A stretch of 22,751 bases of DNA, taken from NCBI GenBank assembly GCA_947259685.1, contig CAMYNC010000057.1, forward strand, positions 1-22,751. The letters run 5' to 3'. Below the pieces are notes generated by a model. It had not been told where the DNA came from and did no database searches. It worked only from the letters and a program-made list of their open reading frames with translations. A program made the position numbers and the translations under genes. Positions 14,784-22,397 of the stretch are shown here, in pieces. Position 1 is the stretch's first letter. Each line of letters opens with the position of its first letter. Source of the stretch: an uncultured Desulfuromonadales bacterium. GTDB taxonomy: Bacteria; Desulfobacterota; Desulfuromonadia; Desulfuromonadales; Geopsychrobacteraceae.

Positions 14784-16076
14784 ATGCAGAAATCCAGAAA
14801 ATCGTTAACTGATCTCATTCTGCACCTCCATCCAGCGACAGTCCCCCAGGAAACGCTCAGGTTTACTTTGAGCTGGGGGCTCGGTGGCATGGCGGCACTC
14901 TTGGTTGGTCTGTTGTTTATGACCGGGATCCTGCTGCTCTTTGTCTACCAGCCCGCCACCGAACACGCTTATAGATCTGTCCTAATCCTGGCCCGCGAGG
15001 TTCTCTTCGGTCTCTGGGTGCGTAACATCCACCACTGGAGCGCCAACCTGCTGGTGGTCGTCACCGTACTGCACCTGCTGCGGGTGGTTCTGACCGGCGG
15101 CTTCGGGCCGGGTCGACGGCTTAACTGGGTTATTGGTCTGTTTCTGCTGTTTCTGCTGCTTTCGGCTAACTTCACCGGCTACCTGCTCCCTTGGGATCAG
15201 CTCGCTTTCTGGGCGGTAACCATCTGCACCAGCATGCTTGGCTATATCCCGGTCGCAGGTCTCTGGCTGCAAGAGCTGTTTCGCGGCGGCAGCGAGATCG
15301 GCCCTGCGACCCTGGCCAACTTCTTCGTTCTGCATGTCGCTTTTATTCCGGGGACTCTGGTTCTTCTGCTGTTCTGGCATTTCTGGCTGATCCGTCGGGC
15401 AAAAGGGTTGGTGCAGTTGGAACGGGAAGATTCTGAGACTGCTCCGGTGCCGCGTGTACCGACGGTTCCGAACCTGATTGTCCGTGAAGCGGCAGTCGGT
15501 CTGGTGCTGGTTGCCTGTATCTTCCTTTTGTCTATCCTTTTTGATGCTCCTTTACTGGAGCAGGCTAATCCGGGGATGAGTCCCAACCCGGCTAAGGCGC
15601 CTTGGTACTTTCTCGGCTTTCAGGAACTGCTGCTGCATCTTCATCCGGTCTTCGCGGTCTGTGTTTGGCCCCTGCTGTTGACTGGTATATTTTTTGGGAT
15701 TCCGTTTTGGAGCGACTCAGCTCTGCCGCCCGGTCAGTGGTTCGGTTCTGCGCGCGGCCGCAAGCTTGCGGTCTGGACAGCAGTCGGCGGAGCCATGGCG
15801 ACTATTGCGGTTGTTCTTATTGACAACCTGCTGCTGCATTCTGAACAGACCGCTACAGCCAATACCTTGCTGACCCGCGGCCTGTTACCGACAGGCCTGT
15901 TTTTAGCTTTGTCAGTCGGCCTTTATCTGCTGCTGGTCAAGAAATTGAAATACCCCCGCGCCGAAGCGGTGATGGCTGGCATCGTCCTGGTGTTGTCAGT
16001 GCTGACGGTCTGTACAATCATCGGTGTCTGGTTTCGGGGGCCGGAGATGCATCTTGTCTGGCCTTGGGTGAAATAA
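14784..16076 (+). CDS. Cytochrome b of a bc/b6f-type quinol oxidase complex
   Basis: The 430-residue membrane protein fuses the N-terminal four-helix haem domain and the C-terminal quinol-site domain. Haem ligands are visible as His83/His97 (NIHHWSANLLVVVTVLH) and His184/His199 (FVLHVAF...FWHFW); the 15-residue interval of the second pair is like plastid/cyanobacterial b6 rather than mitochondrial b. The quinol-site sequence reads NPAKAPWYFLGFQELL, with Pro in place of the usual Glu of PEWY. It oxidises quinol and passes electrons to the Rieske protein. ATG 14784 is preferred to the TTG three codons earlier; the ribosome site is weak. The Rieske gene follows after five bases. Confidence 0.93.
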   Translation: MQKSRKSLTDLILHLHPATVPQETLRFTLSWGLGGMAALLVGLLFMTGILLLFVYQPATEHAYRSVLILAREVLFGLWVRNIHHWSANLLVVVTVLHLLRVVLTGGFGPGRRLNWVIGLFLLFLLLSANFTGYLLPWDQLAFWAVTICTSMLGYIPVAGLWLQELFRGGSEIGPATLANFFVLHVAFIPGTLVLLLFWHFWLIRRAKGLVQLEREDSETAPVPRVPTVPNLIVREAAVGLVLVACIFLLSILFDAPLLEQANPGMSPNPAKAPWYFLGFQELLLHLHPVFAVCVWPLLLTGIFFGIPFWSDSALPPGQWFGSARGRKLAVWTAVGGAMATIAVVLIDNLLLHSEQTATANTLLTRGLLPTGLFLALSVGLYLLLVKKLKYPRAEAVMAGIVLVLSVLTVCTIIGVWFRGPEMHLVWPWVK

Positions 16077-16081
16077 ATATT

Positions 16082-16597
16082 ATGAGCAATATGAGTGAAC
16101 CGAAAATATCTGAAGACACCAAAATGCCACGTCGCAGCTTTCTGAACCGGGTCTGGGCCCTGTGCGGGATTATCGCCACGGCGGAGTTCGGTTGGCTGGG
16201 CCTGTCCTTTATGAATTCACGTAAGGAGCGAAGTCGCCCGGTTAAAACGGAAACAGTTATCACCGCCGGTCCGGTAGAAACCTTCTTCCCCGGGACTGTC
16301 ACCGCAATCCCCAGTGGACAGTTCTATCTGGCCTGTCTGGCTGATGGTGGCCTGCTGGCGCTGTCGCGAACTTGTACCCATCTCGGTTGCTCGGTTCCGT
16401 GGGATGAGGAGAAAAACAAGTTTATCTGCCCCTGCCACGGCTCGACTTTTGATCTGACCGGCGAAGCCCTTACCGCTCCGGCACCACGCCCACTCGATAC
16501 TTTTCCGGTACGGATTGAAAACGGCATCGTCAAGGTCGATATCTCCTCAGCACAAAAACGTGAGCGTTTCGACCCGGCTCAGGCGATCAGGCTGTAA
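16082..16597 (+). CDS. Rieske iron-sulfur protein
   Basis: The 171-residue protein carries a 2Fe-2S cluster that takes an electron from quinol at the cytochrome b site. Ligand motifs are Cys98-Thr-His100-Leu-Gly-Cys103 and Cys116-Pro-Cys118-His119-Gly: Cys98, His100, Cys116 and His119 bind iron, and Cys103 and Cys118 form the usual disulfide. The N-terminus has a twin-arginine signal-anchor (MPRRSFLNRVWALCGIIATAEFGWLGLSF), consistent with Tat export of the folded protein. GGGTGAAA overlapping the end of cytochrome b serves as ribosome site for ATG 16082. Three bases separate its stop codon from the multihaem gene. Confidence 0.95.
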   Translation: MSNMSEPKISEDTKMPRRSFLNRVWALCGIIATAEFGWLGLSFMNSRKERSRPVKTETVITAGPVETFFPGTVTAIPSGQFYLACLADGGLLALSRTCTHLGCSVPWDEEKNKFICPCHGSTFDLTGEALTAPAPRPLDTFPVRIENGIVKVDISSAQKRERFDPAQAIRL

Positions 16598-16600
16598 ATC

Positions 16601-18913
16601 ATGGCTAACGAGCTGAAAAAATCGGCCAGTGCGCCGCCACCAGAAACAGATCGCTCTTTAGCACGTTGGGAGTTGGTCGCCCTGATTGCGGCCGTTGTTA
16701 TCCTGCTGTCGCCAGGCCTATATCTGTTGAAAGCACAGACTGTCGCGCCGCTACCGGTTGCCGGTCCGGCTGAATTTGTCGGCAGTGAAAAATGCAAAAA
16801 ATGCCACGAAACAACCTATAAAAAATGGTTCGGTTCGCACCACGACCTGGCGATGGATGTGGCCAACGACACGACGGTGCTGGGCGATTTTAACAACGTC
16901 AGCTATACCGACCCCTACAACAATGTCACCACTCGTTTCTTCCGCAAGGACGGCAAGTTCTTCGTCAATACCGAAGGGCCGGATGGTCAGTTTGGTGATT
17001 TCGAGATATCCCACACCTTTGGCGCATATCCACTGCAACAGTATCTGGTTCCGTTCCCGGTCGGCCGCCTGCAATGTCTGACTATCGCCTGGGATGTGGA
17101 AAAAAAGAGTTGGTATCGTTTGCCGCCCTACGATGTTGAAGGGCCGGATGACTGGTTGCACTGGACCCGCGCTGCCCAGACTTGGAACGCCATGTGCGCC
17201 GAATGTCATTCGACCCGCTTGACCAAGGGTTACAACCCTGATTCGGGGGAATATCAAACCAGCTGGTTCGAGATCGATGTCGGTTGTGAAGCCTGTCACG
17301 GACCGGGGTCGAAACACCTTGAGTGGGCGGACAATCCGCCGATGGCCCGGACCAAGGCAGAGAACTATGCCCTGACGGTCCGTACCGGTAACCTCGACAA
17401 CCAAGAGCTGATCAGCATTTGCGCTCCCTGTCATTCGCGACGTTTCCAACTCGGCGACAACCTGCACGCTGAAGGGGAATTGCTCGATTTGATGGTGCCG
17501 CAACTGCTGTCCCAGGGGCTTTATTACCCGGACGGGCAAATCCTTGATGAAGTCTACGTTTACGGTTCCTTCGTGCAGAGCAAGATGTATCAGCATGGCG
17601 TGCGTTGCAGCGACTGTCACGATGTCCACAGCCTCAAACGCCATAAAGAGAAGAACGACCTCTGCACCCAGTGCCACCGCGCGGAAGTTTACGACAGCAA
17701 AGAGCATCATTTTCACAAAAAGGTTCACAACGGCGAACCGAGCGACGGCCATCTCTGTGTCAAGTGTCACATGCCCGGCCGCATCTACATGGGGGCCGAC
17801 TATCGCCCCGATCACAGTTTGCGTATCCCGCGGCCTGATCTGAGCGTCAAACTCGACACACCGAATGCCTGCTCGGCGCAGGGCTGTCATGCCGACAAAT
17901 CATTGGCCTGGAATGTCGAGCACTACACCAAGTGGTACGGCGAAACCCGTAAGCCACATTACGGAACCGTTCTGGCTGCAGGGCGGGCCTATCAACCCGC
18001 AGCCGAGGTCGATCTGATCGACTTGGCCGAAGATCCGCTGCTGCCAGCGATTGTTCGAGCGACGGCATTGGAGCTGTTGCGGAGCTATCCCAGCCCGGCC
18101 AGCCAAACGACTCTGGCCAAGGCTCTGGAAGACGATGATGCCCTACTGCGCTACACGGCGATCCGCAGTCTTGAATATTTTGACGCCGAAACACGGCTGA
18201 AGCGAATTGCCCCGAAACTCTACGACCCGGTCAAGGCGGTCCGCATCGAAGCGGCAATGATGTTGTCGTCGTTACCCAGGGAGCAACTGCGTGAAGCTGA
18301 CCTGGAGGCCTTCAAAAAAGGGTTAACGGAATACCGGGAGGCGATGCTTTACAACGCTGATTTTGCCGCACAACGCTATAACCTTGGCAATCTGGCCACA
18401 AATCTTGGCGCTGCCGCACAAGCGATAGATGCTTACGAAAAGTCCATTGCCATAGATGAACAGTTCTATCCGGCCAAGGTTAATCTGGCCATGCTGTACA
18501 ACAGCCAAGGGAAAAAACGCGAAGCGGAGAAACTGCTGCGTGAGGTCGTCGATCGATCGCCTGAGCTCTACCAGATAGCCTACTCACTCGGCCTGTTGTT
18601 GGCCGAACTGCAACAGTACCAGGATGCCGCGACCTACCTGGGTAAAGCTGCTGCAGGAATGCCTGACCATGCTCGAGCACATTACAATCAGGGGCAGGTT
18701 TTGTTGGTGCTGAATCAACTTGAGCAGGCAAAAGGGGCTTTGCTGGCAGCCTTGTCTATAGAACCGCGCAATCCAGATTTTTTTATTGCCCTGGCGGAGT
18801 TCTATTTCAAGTCGAGACAGCCGGAGAAAGCAAAGGAATTGGCGGCCGAAACCGCCCGCCAATTCCCGGACCATGCAGCGGCAAAAGAGTTACTTCAATA
18901 CCTGGAGAAATGA
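16601..18913 (+). CDS. Membrane-anchored octahaem cytochrome c with HEAT-like and TPR domains
   Basis: The 770-residue protein has an N-terminal membrane anchor (about 23-42), then seven CxxCH haem sites at residues 65-69, 199-203, 229-233, 274-278, 336-340, 355-359 and 386-390, plus an eighth of the rarer CX4CH form (CSAQGCH, 424-430). Residues about 460-580 look like HEAT-type helical repeats and 590-770 are clear TPR repeats (NLGAAAQAIDAYEKSIAIDEQFYPA and following). The cytochrome-c554-like haem region suggests electron transfer in the periplasm. As third gene of the b/Rieske operon it probably replaces cytochrome c1/f as electron acceptor. The TPR tail would dock a partner. Multihaem TPR proteins of this kind are widespread and mostly uncharacterised. 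Confidence 0.93.
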   Translation: MANELKKSASAPPPETDRSLARWELVALIAAVVILLSPGLYLLKAQTVAPLPVAGPAEFVGSEKCKKCHETTYKKWFGSHHDLAMDVANDTTVLGDFNNVSYTDPYNNVTTRFFRKDGKFFVNTEGPDGQFGDFEISHTFGAYPLQQYLVPFPVGRLQCLTIAWDVEKKSWYRLPPYDVEGPDDWLHWTRAAQTWNAMCAECHSTRLTKGYNPDSGEYQTSWFEIDVGCEACHGPGSKHLEWADNPPMARTKAENYALTVRTGNLDNQELISICAPCHSRRFQLGDNLHAEGELLDLMVPQLLSQGLYYPDGQILDEVYVYGSFVQSKMYQHGVRCSDCHDVHSLKRHKEKNDLCTQCHRAEVYDSKEHHFHKKVHNGEPSDGHLCVKCHMPGRIYMGADYRPDHSLRIPRPDLSVKLDTPNACSAQGCHADKSLAWNVEHYTKWYGETRKPHYGTVLAAGRAYQPAAEVDLIDLAEDPLLPAIVRATALELLRSYPSPASQTTLAKALEDDDALLRYTAIRSLEYFDAETRLKRIAPKLYDPVKAVRIEAAMMLSSLPREQLREADLEAFKKGLTEYREAMLYNADFAAQRYNLGNLATNLGAAAQAIDAYEKSIAIDEQFYPAKVNLAMLYNSQGKKREAEKLLREVVDRSPELYQIAYSLGLLLAELQQYQDAATYLGKAAAGMPDHARAHYNQGQVLLVLNQLEQAKGALLAALSIEPRNPDFFIALAEFYFKSRQPEKAKELAAETARQFPDHAAAKELLQYLEK

Positions 18914-19146
18914 TTCTTAGGGACCGGCCTTACTACAAATGTCGACTTATCGGACGTTGTTCGAGGTTGATTGCGGCTCGAAGCGTCGGCTAGGTGGAAA
19001 CGTCTCGGAAGTTGCTCCATATTGAATTACGGGTTTGAAAGTAGCCAAAATGGAGCATGTTCTGAATATCGCCACTTCCAGTAAAACTTATCCGATTGAT
19101 GGGAACACCAAAGCTAGACATAGACAAGATAAGCCTTAACGATCTA

Positions 19147-19887
19147 CTAACTTGGTATGGCACAGCGTTGCTTCATGGAGGCAGGAAAAAAACGGCATTC
19201 GGTGGCAAGGCACTCTCTGTTATTGGCCGAAAATGAGCAAATGGGTTGACTGCCCATAGGCAAATCGGCGGCAAGGTGGCGATTCAGAAACTCGCCCCCG
19301 ACAAGCAGGGCAAGGTAGGTATCTCGTTTGCAACAACGAGGCCCACCCGCTTCGCCTATGGCGGTCAAGCAGGCGGCGGTCATGAGGTTGGCGAGACGCC
19401 ATTCCTCTCCTGCCAGTGGTGTCGCACCGGTGAGAACGCTGCAGGCGACTCCGGCACCCATGGCGGCACTACAGGTGCCGTGAAAACCACAAAATCCCCC
19501 CTTGATATCCTCAGCCCGTTTCCGGGCGACTGCCAGCTTCTCAGCCTTTATATCTTCCCCGCGCACCGAACAGAATGCTGTAATCAAGACCGCAGGCACC
19601 AAGAAATGGTGCTCCGGTCCATGCATCTTGATCACCTTATTTTTCATCAGACTGTCAGCCAGTCGCAACGGATTCCTCTCGTTGCTGACATGACAGGTTT
19701 GCTCAATCAGATCCAATGCTGGCAAGCCGTGGCACCGGTCGCAGACGAAGTGACCGTTCGCGCACTGTGCATGCGACGAAACCTCTTCTTGGCAGATAGC
19801 GCAAGCAACTTGGTGCACCTGTTCACGATAGGCTAACCCAGCTCCGCAGATCAGGCATCCGGAATGATGATCGGTAGAATTGACCAC
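19147..19887 (-). CDS. Cysteine-rich protein, DUF5714-like
   Basis: The product (246 residues from GTG 19887) begins with closely spaced metal-type cysteine motifs (CLICG, CAICQ, CANGHFVCDRCHG), then a mixed central part (LMKNKVIKMHGPEHHFLVPAVLITAF) and further Gly/Cys motifs (GGFCGFHGTCSAAMGAGVACS, GGPRCCKRDTYLAL), ending in LATECRFFPASMKQRC. This pattern fits DUF5714 proteins of anaerobes, sometimes misannotated as methyltransferases; their function is not known. The many Cys residues suggest zinc or iron-sulfur binding. The start is uncertain: GTG 19887 lacks a good ribosome site, but the frame is closed by TAA ten codons upstream. It is convergent with the cytochrome operon, 233 bp away; I saw no feature in that gap. 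Confidence 0.75.
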   Translation of the reverse strand: MVNSTDHHSGCLICGAGLAYREQVHQVACAICQEEVSSHAQCANGHFVCDRCHGLPALDLIEQTCHVSNERNPLRLADSLMKNKVIKMHGPEHHFLVPAVLITAFCSVRGEDIKAEKLAVARKRAEDIKGGFCGFHGTCSAAMGAGVACSVLTGATPLAGEEWRLANLMTAACLTAIGEAGGPRCCKRDTYLALLVGGEFLNRHLAADLPMGSQPICSFSANNRECLATECRFFPASMKQRCAIPS

Positions 19888-20190
19888 ACAAATATCTTCT
19901 GCAGGAATAAAAGGTTTACGAGAATGGTCACCACACTAGCAGCTCTGCCAGTGGGCCAATCTCTGGAGCGAAAGTCGCTCGGGGTTGCCGATGGACAAAC
20001 GCAGGCTTTCTTCAGTTTGATAAACGATTCAGCATCATTGGTCAAGCCTATGCCTTTTGAAAGAAACTGAAATTGCATAAGATTTAATCTGACAACGGGG
20101 CTTCAATGGGAGAGATTCCGCACCGGAACAGATATCGTGCTGCGGCCCCTTAAACTAGCGTCATTCGGGACAAGCGCCATTTTTTCCGCC
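19888..20190. other. Intergenic stretch between the DUF5714-like gene and peptide module 2
   Basis: It should hold the minus-strand promoter of the DUF5714-like gene. Open frames on both strands are short and uncharacteristic. I find no clear site. Confidence 0.3.
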
Positions 20191-20240
20191 GCTGGTCTGT
20201 ATATTTTTTTTATTCACCAGCCATTCTCGCTGTGCTTGAT

Positions 20241-20312
20241 GTTGCACCCGTTGCGATGCACTTTCCGCAGTATCTTGATGCAACATGCAAATAACATAGT
20301 TCTAATTGCAAC
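20241..20312 (+). promoter_or_regulatory. Distal GTTGCA/TGCAAC half-sites, copy 2
   Basis: GTTGCA 20241-20246, TGCAAC 20279-20284 and TTGCAAC 20306-20312 keep the order and nearly the spacing of the first locus. Confidence 0.5.
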
Positions 20313-20429
20313 AACACATAATCGCATTTTTTCCCTAATCGGTGCAGAAAATGGCGCTTTTAGCGTTTGTCTGCACACCTAAGATGTAAATTTAGCCCAG
20401 ATATGACCCCGCCAGCCCCCGCATCCTCC

Positions 20430-20443
20430 GTTGCAAATGCAAC
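20430..20443 (+). promoter_or_regulatory. Dyad GTTGCA-AA-TGCAAC, copy 2
   Basis: Identical to 2125-2138 and 100 bp upstream of the -24 element, while neighbouring bases differ between the loci. Probable activator binding site. Confidence 0.6.
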
Positions 20444-20516
20444 CTCAGCAGCAAACTCTTAATATTTCAGCAACTTCCCTCACACAAACCTAAGTGATTG
20501 TTTTTACTGAGTTAAT

Positions 20517-20532
20517 AAAAATGTACATTTTT
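20517..20532 (+). promoter_or_regulatory. 16-bp perfect palindrome AAAAATGTACATTTTT, copy 2
   Basis: Same sequence and same 10-bp distance from the -24 box as at 2212-2227. Confidence 0.45.
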
Positions 20533-20542
20533 TACATACAGT

Positions 20543-20558
20543 TGGCACAAAGCTTGGA
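20543..20558 (+). promoter_or_regulatory. Sigma-54 promoter of peptide operon 2
   Basis: TGGCACA-AAGC-TTGGA: the -24 element TGGCAC is exact here, where copy 1 has TGGCAT. Transcription should begin near 20569. The leader to ATG 20649 repeats the hairpin (GGGAA 20611-20615 with TTCCC 20623-20627) and AGGAGG at 20638-20643. Confidence 0.75.
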
Positions 20559-20648
20559 AATAAAGAGAGGCAAGAAACACGGAACAGAGACAAGTTCCTT
20601 AAATTTAAAAGGGAAGAAAAAGTTCCCGCACTCTTTCAGGAGGTTCTC

Positions 20649-20834
20649 ATGGCTAACGCAATCGCATCCTCAATCGAGCAAACTGAAATCGTCGAACAAA
20701 GTGCCGAGCAAGCCACTTCCAACCCGTTGGCAAACCTCTGGCTCGGCATCATGGCTGTCTGCCTCGGCGGCACCCTGCTTTGCACTGCCGTGCTGGTTGC
20801 CTGGCCGATCATCGCGAAAATGGTTGCTGGCTGA
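20649..20834 (+). CDS. Small single-span membrane peptide, paralogue 4
   Basis: The 61-residue product differs from paralogue 1 at three positions (Ala12Thr, Thr19Ala and Ala-to-Leu in CLGGTLLC). It keeps the C-x5-C pair, SNPLANLWL and LVAWPIIAKMVAG. Start fixed by AGGAGG five bases upstream. It is first gene of the second locus and carries the same sigma-54 promoter and leader as paralogue 1. Function unknown. Confidence 0.85.
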   Translation: MANAIASSIEQTEIVEQSAEQATSNPLANLWLGIMAVCLGGTLLCTAVLVAWPIIAKMVAG

Positions 20835-20896
20835 ACCTGAACCACCCTTGATTATTTTTATTCGATTCACCAAATAAACAGAGAAGGAGAACACTC

Positions 20897-21082
20897 ATGG
20901 CAAACGCAATCGCATCCTCAATCGAGCAAGCTGAAGTCGCAGAACAAAGTGCCGAACAAGCCACTTCCAACCCGTTGGCAAACCTCTGGCTCGGCATCAT
21001 GGCCGTCTGCCTCGGTGGCACCCTGCTTTGTACTGCCGTGCTGGTGGCCTGGCCGATCATCGCGAAAATGGTTGCCGGTTAA
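20897..21082 (+). CDS. Small single-span membrane peptide, paralogue 5
   Basis: The 61-residue product (MANAIASSIEQAEVAEQSAEQ...) shares the Leu of CLGGTLLC with paralogue 4, showing that the two copies within this locus have been homogenised. AAGGAG precedes ATG 20897 by eight bases. The 62-bp spacer from paralogue 4 repeats the spacer in locus 1. A strong terminator follows at 21156-21185. Function unknown. Confidence 0.85.
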   Translation: MANAIASSIEQAEVAEQSAEQATSNPLANLWLGIMAVCLGGTLLCTAVLVAWPIIAKMVAG

Positions 21083-21155
21083 AACAGAACCCAACCGTAT
21101 TGAGCGGCCAAGAGAAACCTTGGCGAAAATCTGCAGACAGCGTCTTTTGAATAAG

Positions 21156-21185
21156 CAACGCCCCGACCACTTGGTCGGGGCGTTG
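21156..21185. terminator. Bidirectional terminator between peptide operon 2 and the ligase gene
   Basis: CAACGCCCCGACC (21156-21168) and GGTCGGGGCGTTG (21173-21185) make a perfect 13-bp stem with a 4-base loop. It lies between convergent genes ending at 21082 (plus) and 21249 (minus) and could serve both. Confidence 0.75.
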
Positions 21186-21248
21186 TTGCGTTCAGCTGGT
21201 CTTTAGTCTCTGCCTCAAAATCAGTTTAAAATGAGTTACCCAACGACC

Positions 21249-22115
21249 CTACAACGCCCCATCTCCCCTGATCCGCAAAAAAGAAGGAAACTTAGGAATA
21301 CCGGAAGGATATTTCCCATAATATTTGAACGTTATCAGGGCCCCGATCGGCGGTGGCGATTCCCGTTGTCGATCGCTGAAGCCACTGCCAAGCTTGAACT
21401 GAATTCCGCCAGGAAGTTCCACCAGTAAGGAACCTAACCGACCGGCATTTCGGCCCTTGCCGGGCAGGTGCCCAACGACCCGTGCCTCTGTATCCTGAAA
21501 AGATTTCACTTTGAGAATTTCCGCACTCCTTCCGGCGGCATAAAGCGCGTTCGCTTTACGGACGATCAAACCCTCTCCACCGAGGCTTTCTATGCGTTGT
21601 AATTCCTGTTGCAGGTTAATCTGATCGCGAACCGGATGCTGTGGTATGACAAAGGCATAAGCGGATGGATGGGCAGTGAACCAGGATCGCGCTTGTTCGA
21701 TCCGCGCACTAAAGCCACCCGGCGCGTGCGGCACATCGAAGATGGCAAATTTCAGTTGCAACCAGCCAGCGTGGGGATGTTGTCGCTTGACGATCGAAAG
21801 TGTTTGTTGAAAGCTGTTCCGCCCGCCCCAGAGTTCTCCCTCCAACGCAAAAGGTGGCAGCTCACAGATGAACTCGTCTGGCGGATTCAGCGGATTGCCG
21901 TTTTTCGACAGCAGCTGCCGGCCATCCCAATAGCCACGCACCCCATCGAGCTTTTCACTCATCAGCCAGCCGGAGACATCCTCCTGGCCAGTATAGACCT
22001 GCGGCAGCATCAGTTCGGCGGCACCGGAATTCGCCACCAGCAACAATCCGCAGAAGATCTGCAGAAAAGCCTTAACCAGGCGTTTCTTCTGCAGAGTTAA
22101 ATGTCCTGAAAACAC
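21249..22115 (-). CDS. Exported ATP-dependent DNA ligase, LigE type
   Basis: The 288-residue protein has the nucleotidyltransferase motifs of ATP-dependent ligases: motif I SEKLDGVRGYWDG with adenylated Lys55, FALEGELWGG (motif III-like Glu), LKFAIFDVP, GGEGLIVRK (motif IV) and ILKVKSFQDTEARVVGH (motif V), followed by a small OB-fold (GSLLVEL... PPIGALITFKYYG). A hydrophobic signal segment (KAFLQIFCGLLLVANSGAAE) leads to the periplasm, as in LigE enzymes that have been linked with DNA uptake. It lacks additional DNA-binding domains. GTG 22115 has an excellent GGAGGGGG ribosome site; no ATG gives a full signal peptide. It joins nicks in duplex DNA. No competence gene lies nearby. Confidence 0.9.
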   Translation of the reverse strand: MFSGHLTLQKKRLVKAFLQIFCGLLLVANSGAAELMLPQVYTGQEDVSGWLMSEKLDGVRGYWDGRQLLSKNGNPLNPPDEFICELPPFALEGELWGGRNSFQQTLSIVKRQHPHAGWLQLKFAIFDVPHAPGGFSARIEQARSWFTAHPSAYAFVIPQHPVRDQINLQQELQRIESLGGEGLIVRKANALYAAGRSAEILKVKSFQDTEARVVGHLPGKGRNAGRLGSLLVELPGGIQFKLGSGFSDRQRESPPPIGALITFKYYGKYPSGIPKFPSFLRIRGDGAL

Positions 22116-22261
22116 TTTCCCCCTCCGCTATTCAAATATTGCCCATTACATCAAATAATTGAATCTGGTTATGCACTTGGCTCCACCAGGTACTATCAGA
22201 GTTTGCAATTCTTTTTACCGCCCGTTCGCTTCACTCACTAGCCAAAAGTAGGCGCCTTGAG

Positions 22262-22340
22262 GCGAGAGCGCAAAGAACGCAGAGATAATCAGGTTTGTTT
22301 TGAATCTCTCCGCGACCTTTGCGATCTCTGCGGTGAAATC
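22262..22340. repeat. Dispersed-repeat-like sequence with CGCAGAGAT / ATCTCTGCG inverted pair
   Basis: CGCAGAGAT (22278-22286) faces ATCTCTGCG (22324-22332), each next to a CGCAAAG/CTTTGCG phrase (22269-22275, 22317-22323). Phrases of this type (TTTGCG..CTCTGCGGTGAA) are familiar as scattered intergenic repeats in many bacterial genomes; that is from memory. The interval 22116-22397 holds no gene. Confidence 0.4.
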
Positions 22341-22397
22341 TTTTCGGGTTTGGCCATTTAAGTTGAGTAAAGTGGATATCCATATAATTGAAAACCT

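Larger units (their letters stand above)
20191..21082 (+). repeat. Peptide module, copy 2 (direct repeat of 1891-2779)
   Basis: Regulatory region, leader and two peptide genes correspond element by element to the first copy. Identity is almost complete from about 20512 onward, while the region before is recognisable but diverged. No activator gene accompanies this copy; the sequence upstream of 20190 does not resemble the end of the activator gene. Confidence 0.85.

Noticed and set aside
16751..17890. 379-codon minus-strand frame opposite the octahaem cytochrome
   Set aside because: The plus strand carries eight haem motifs in frame; the antisense frame is an artefact.
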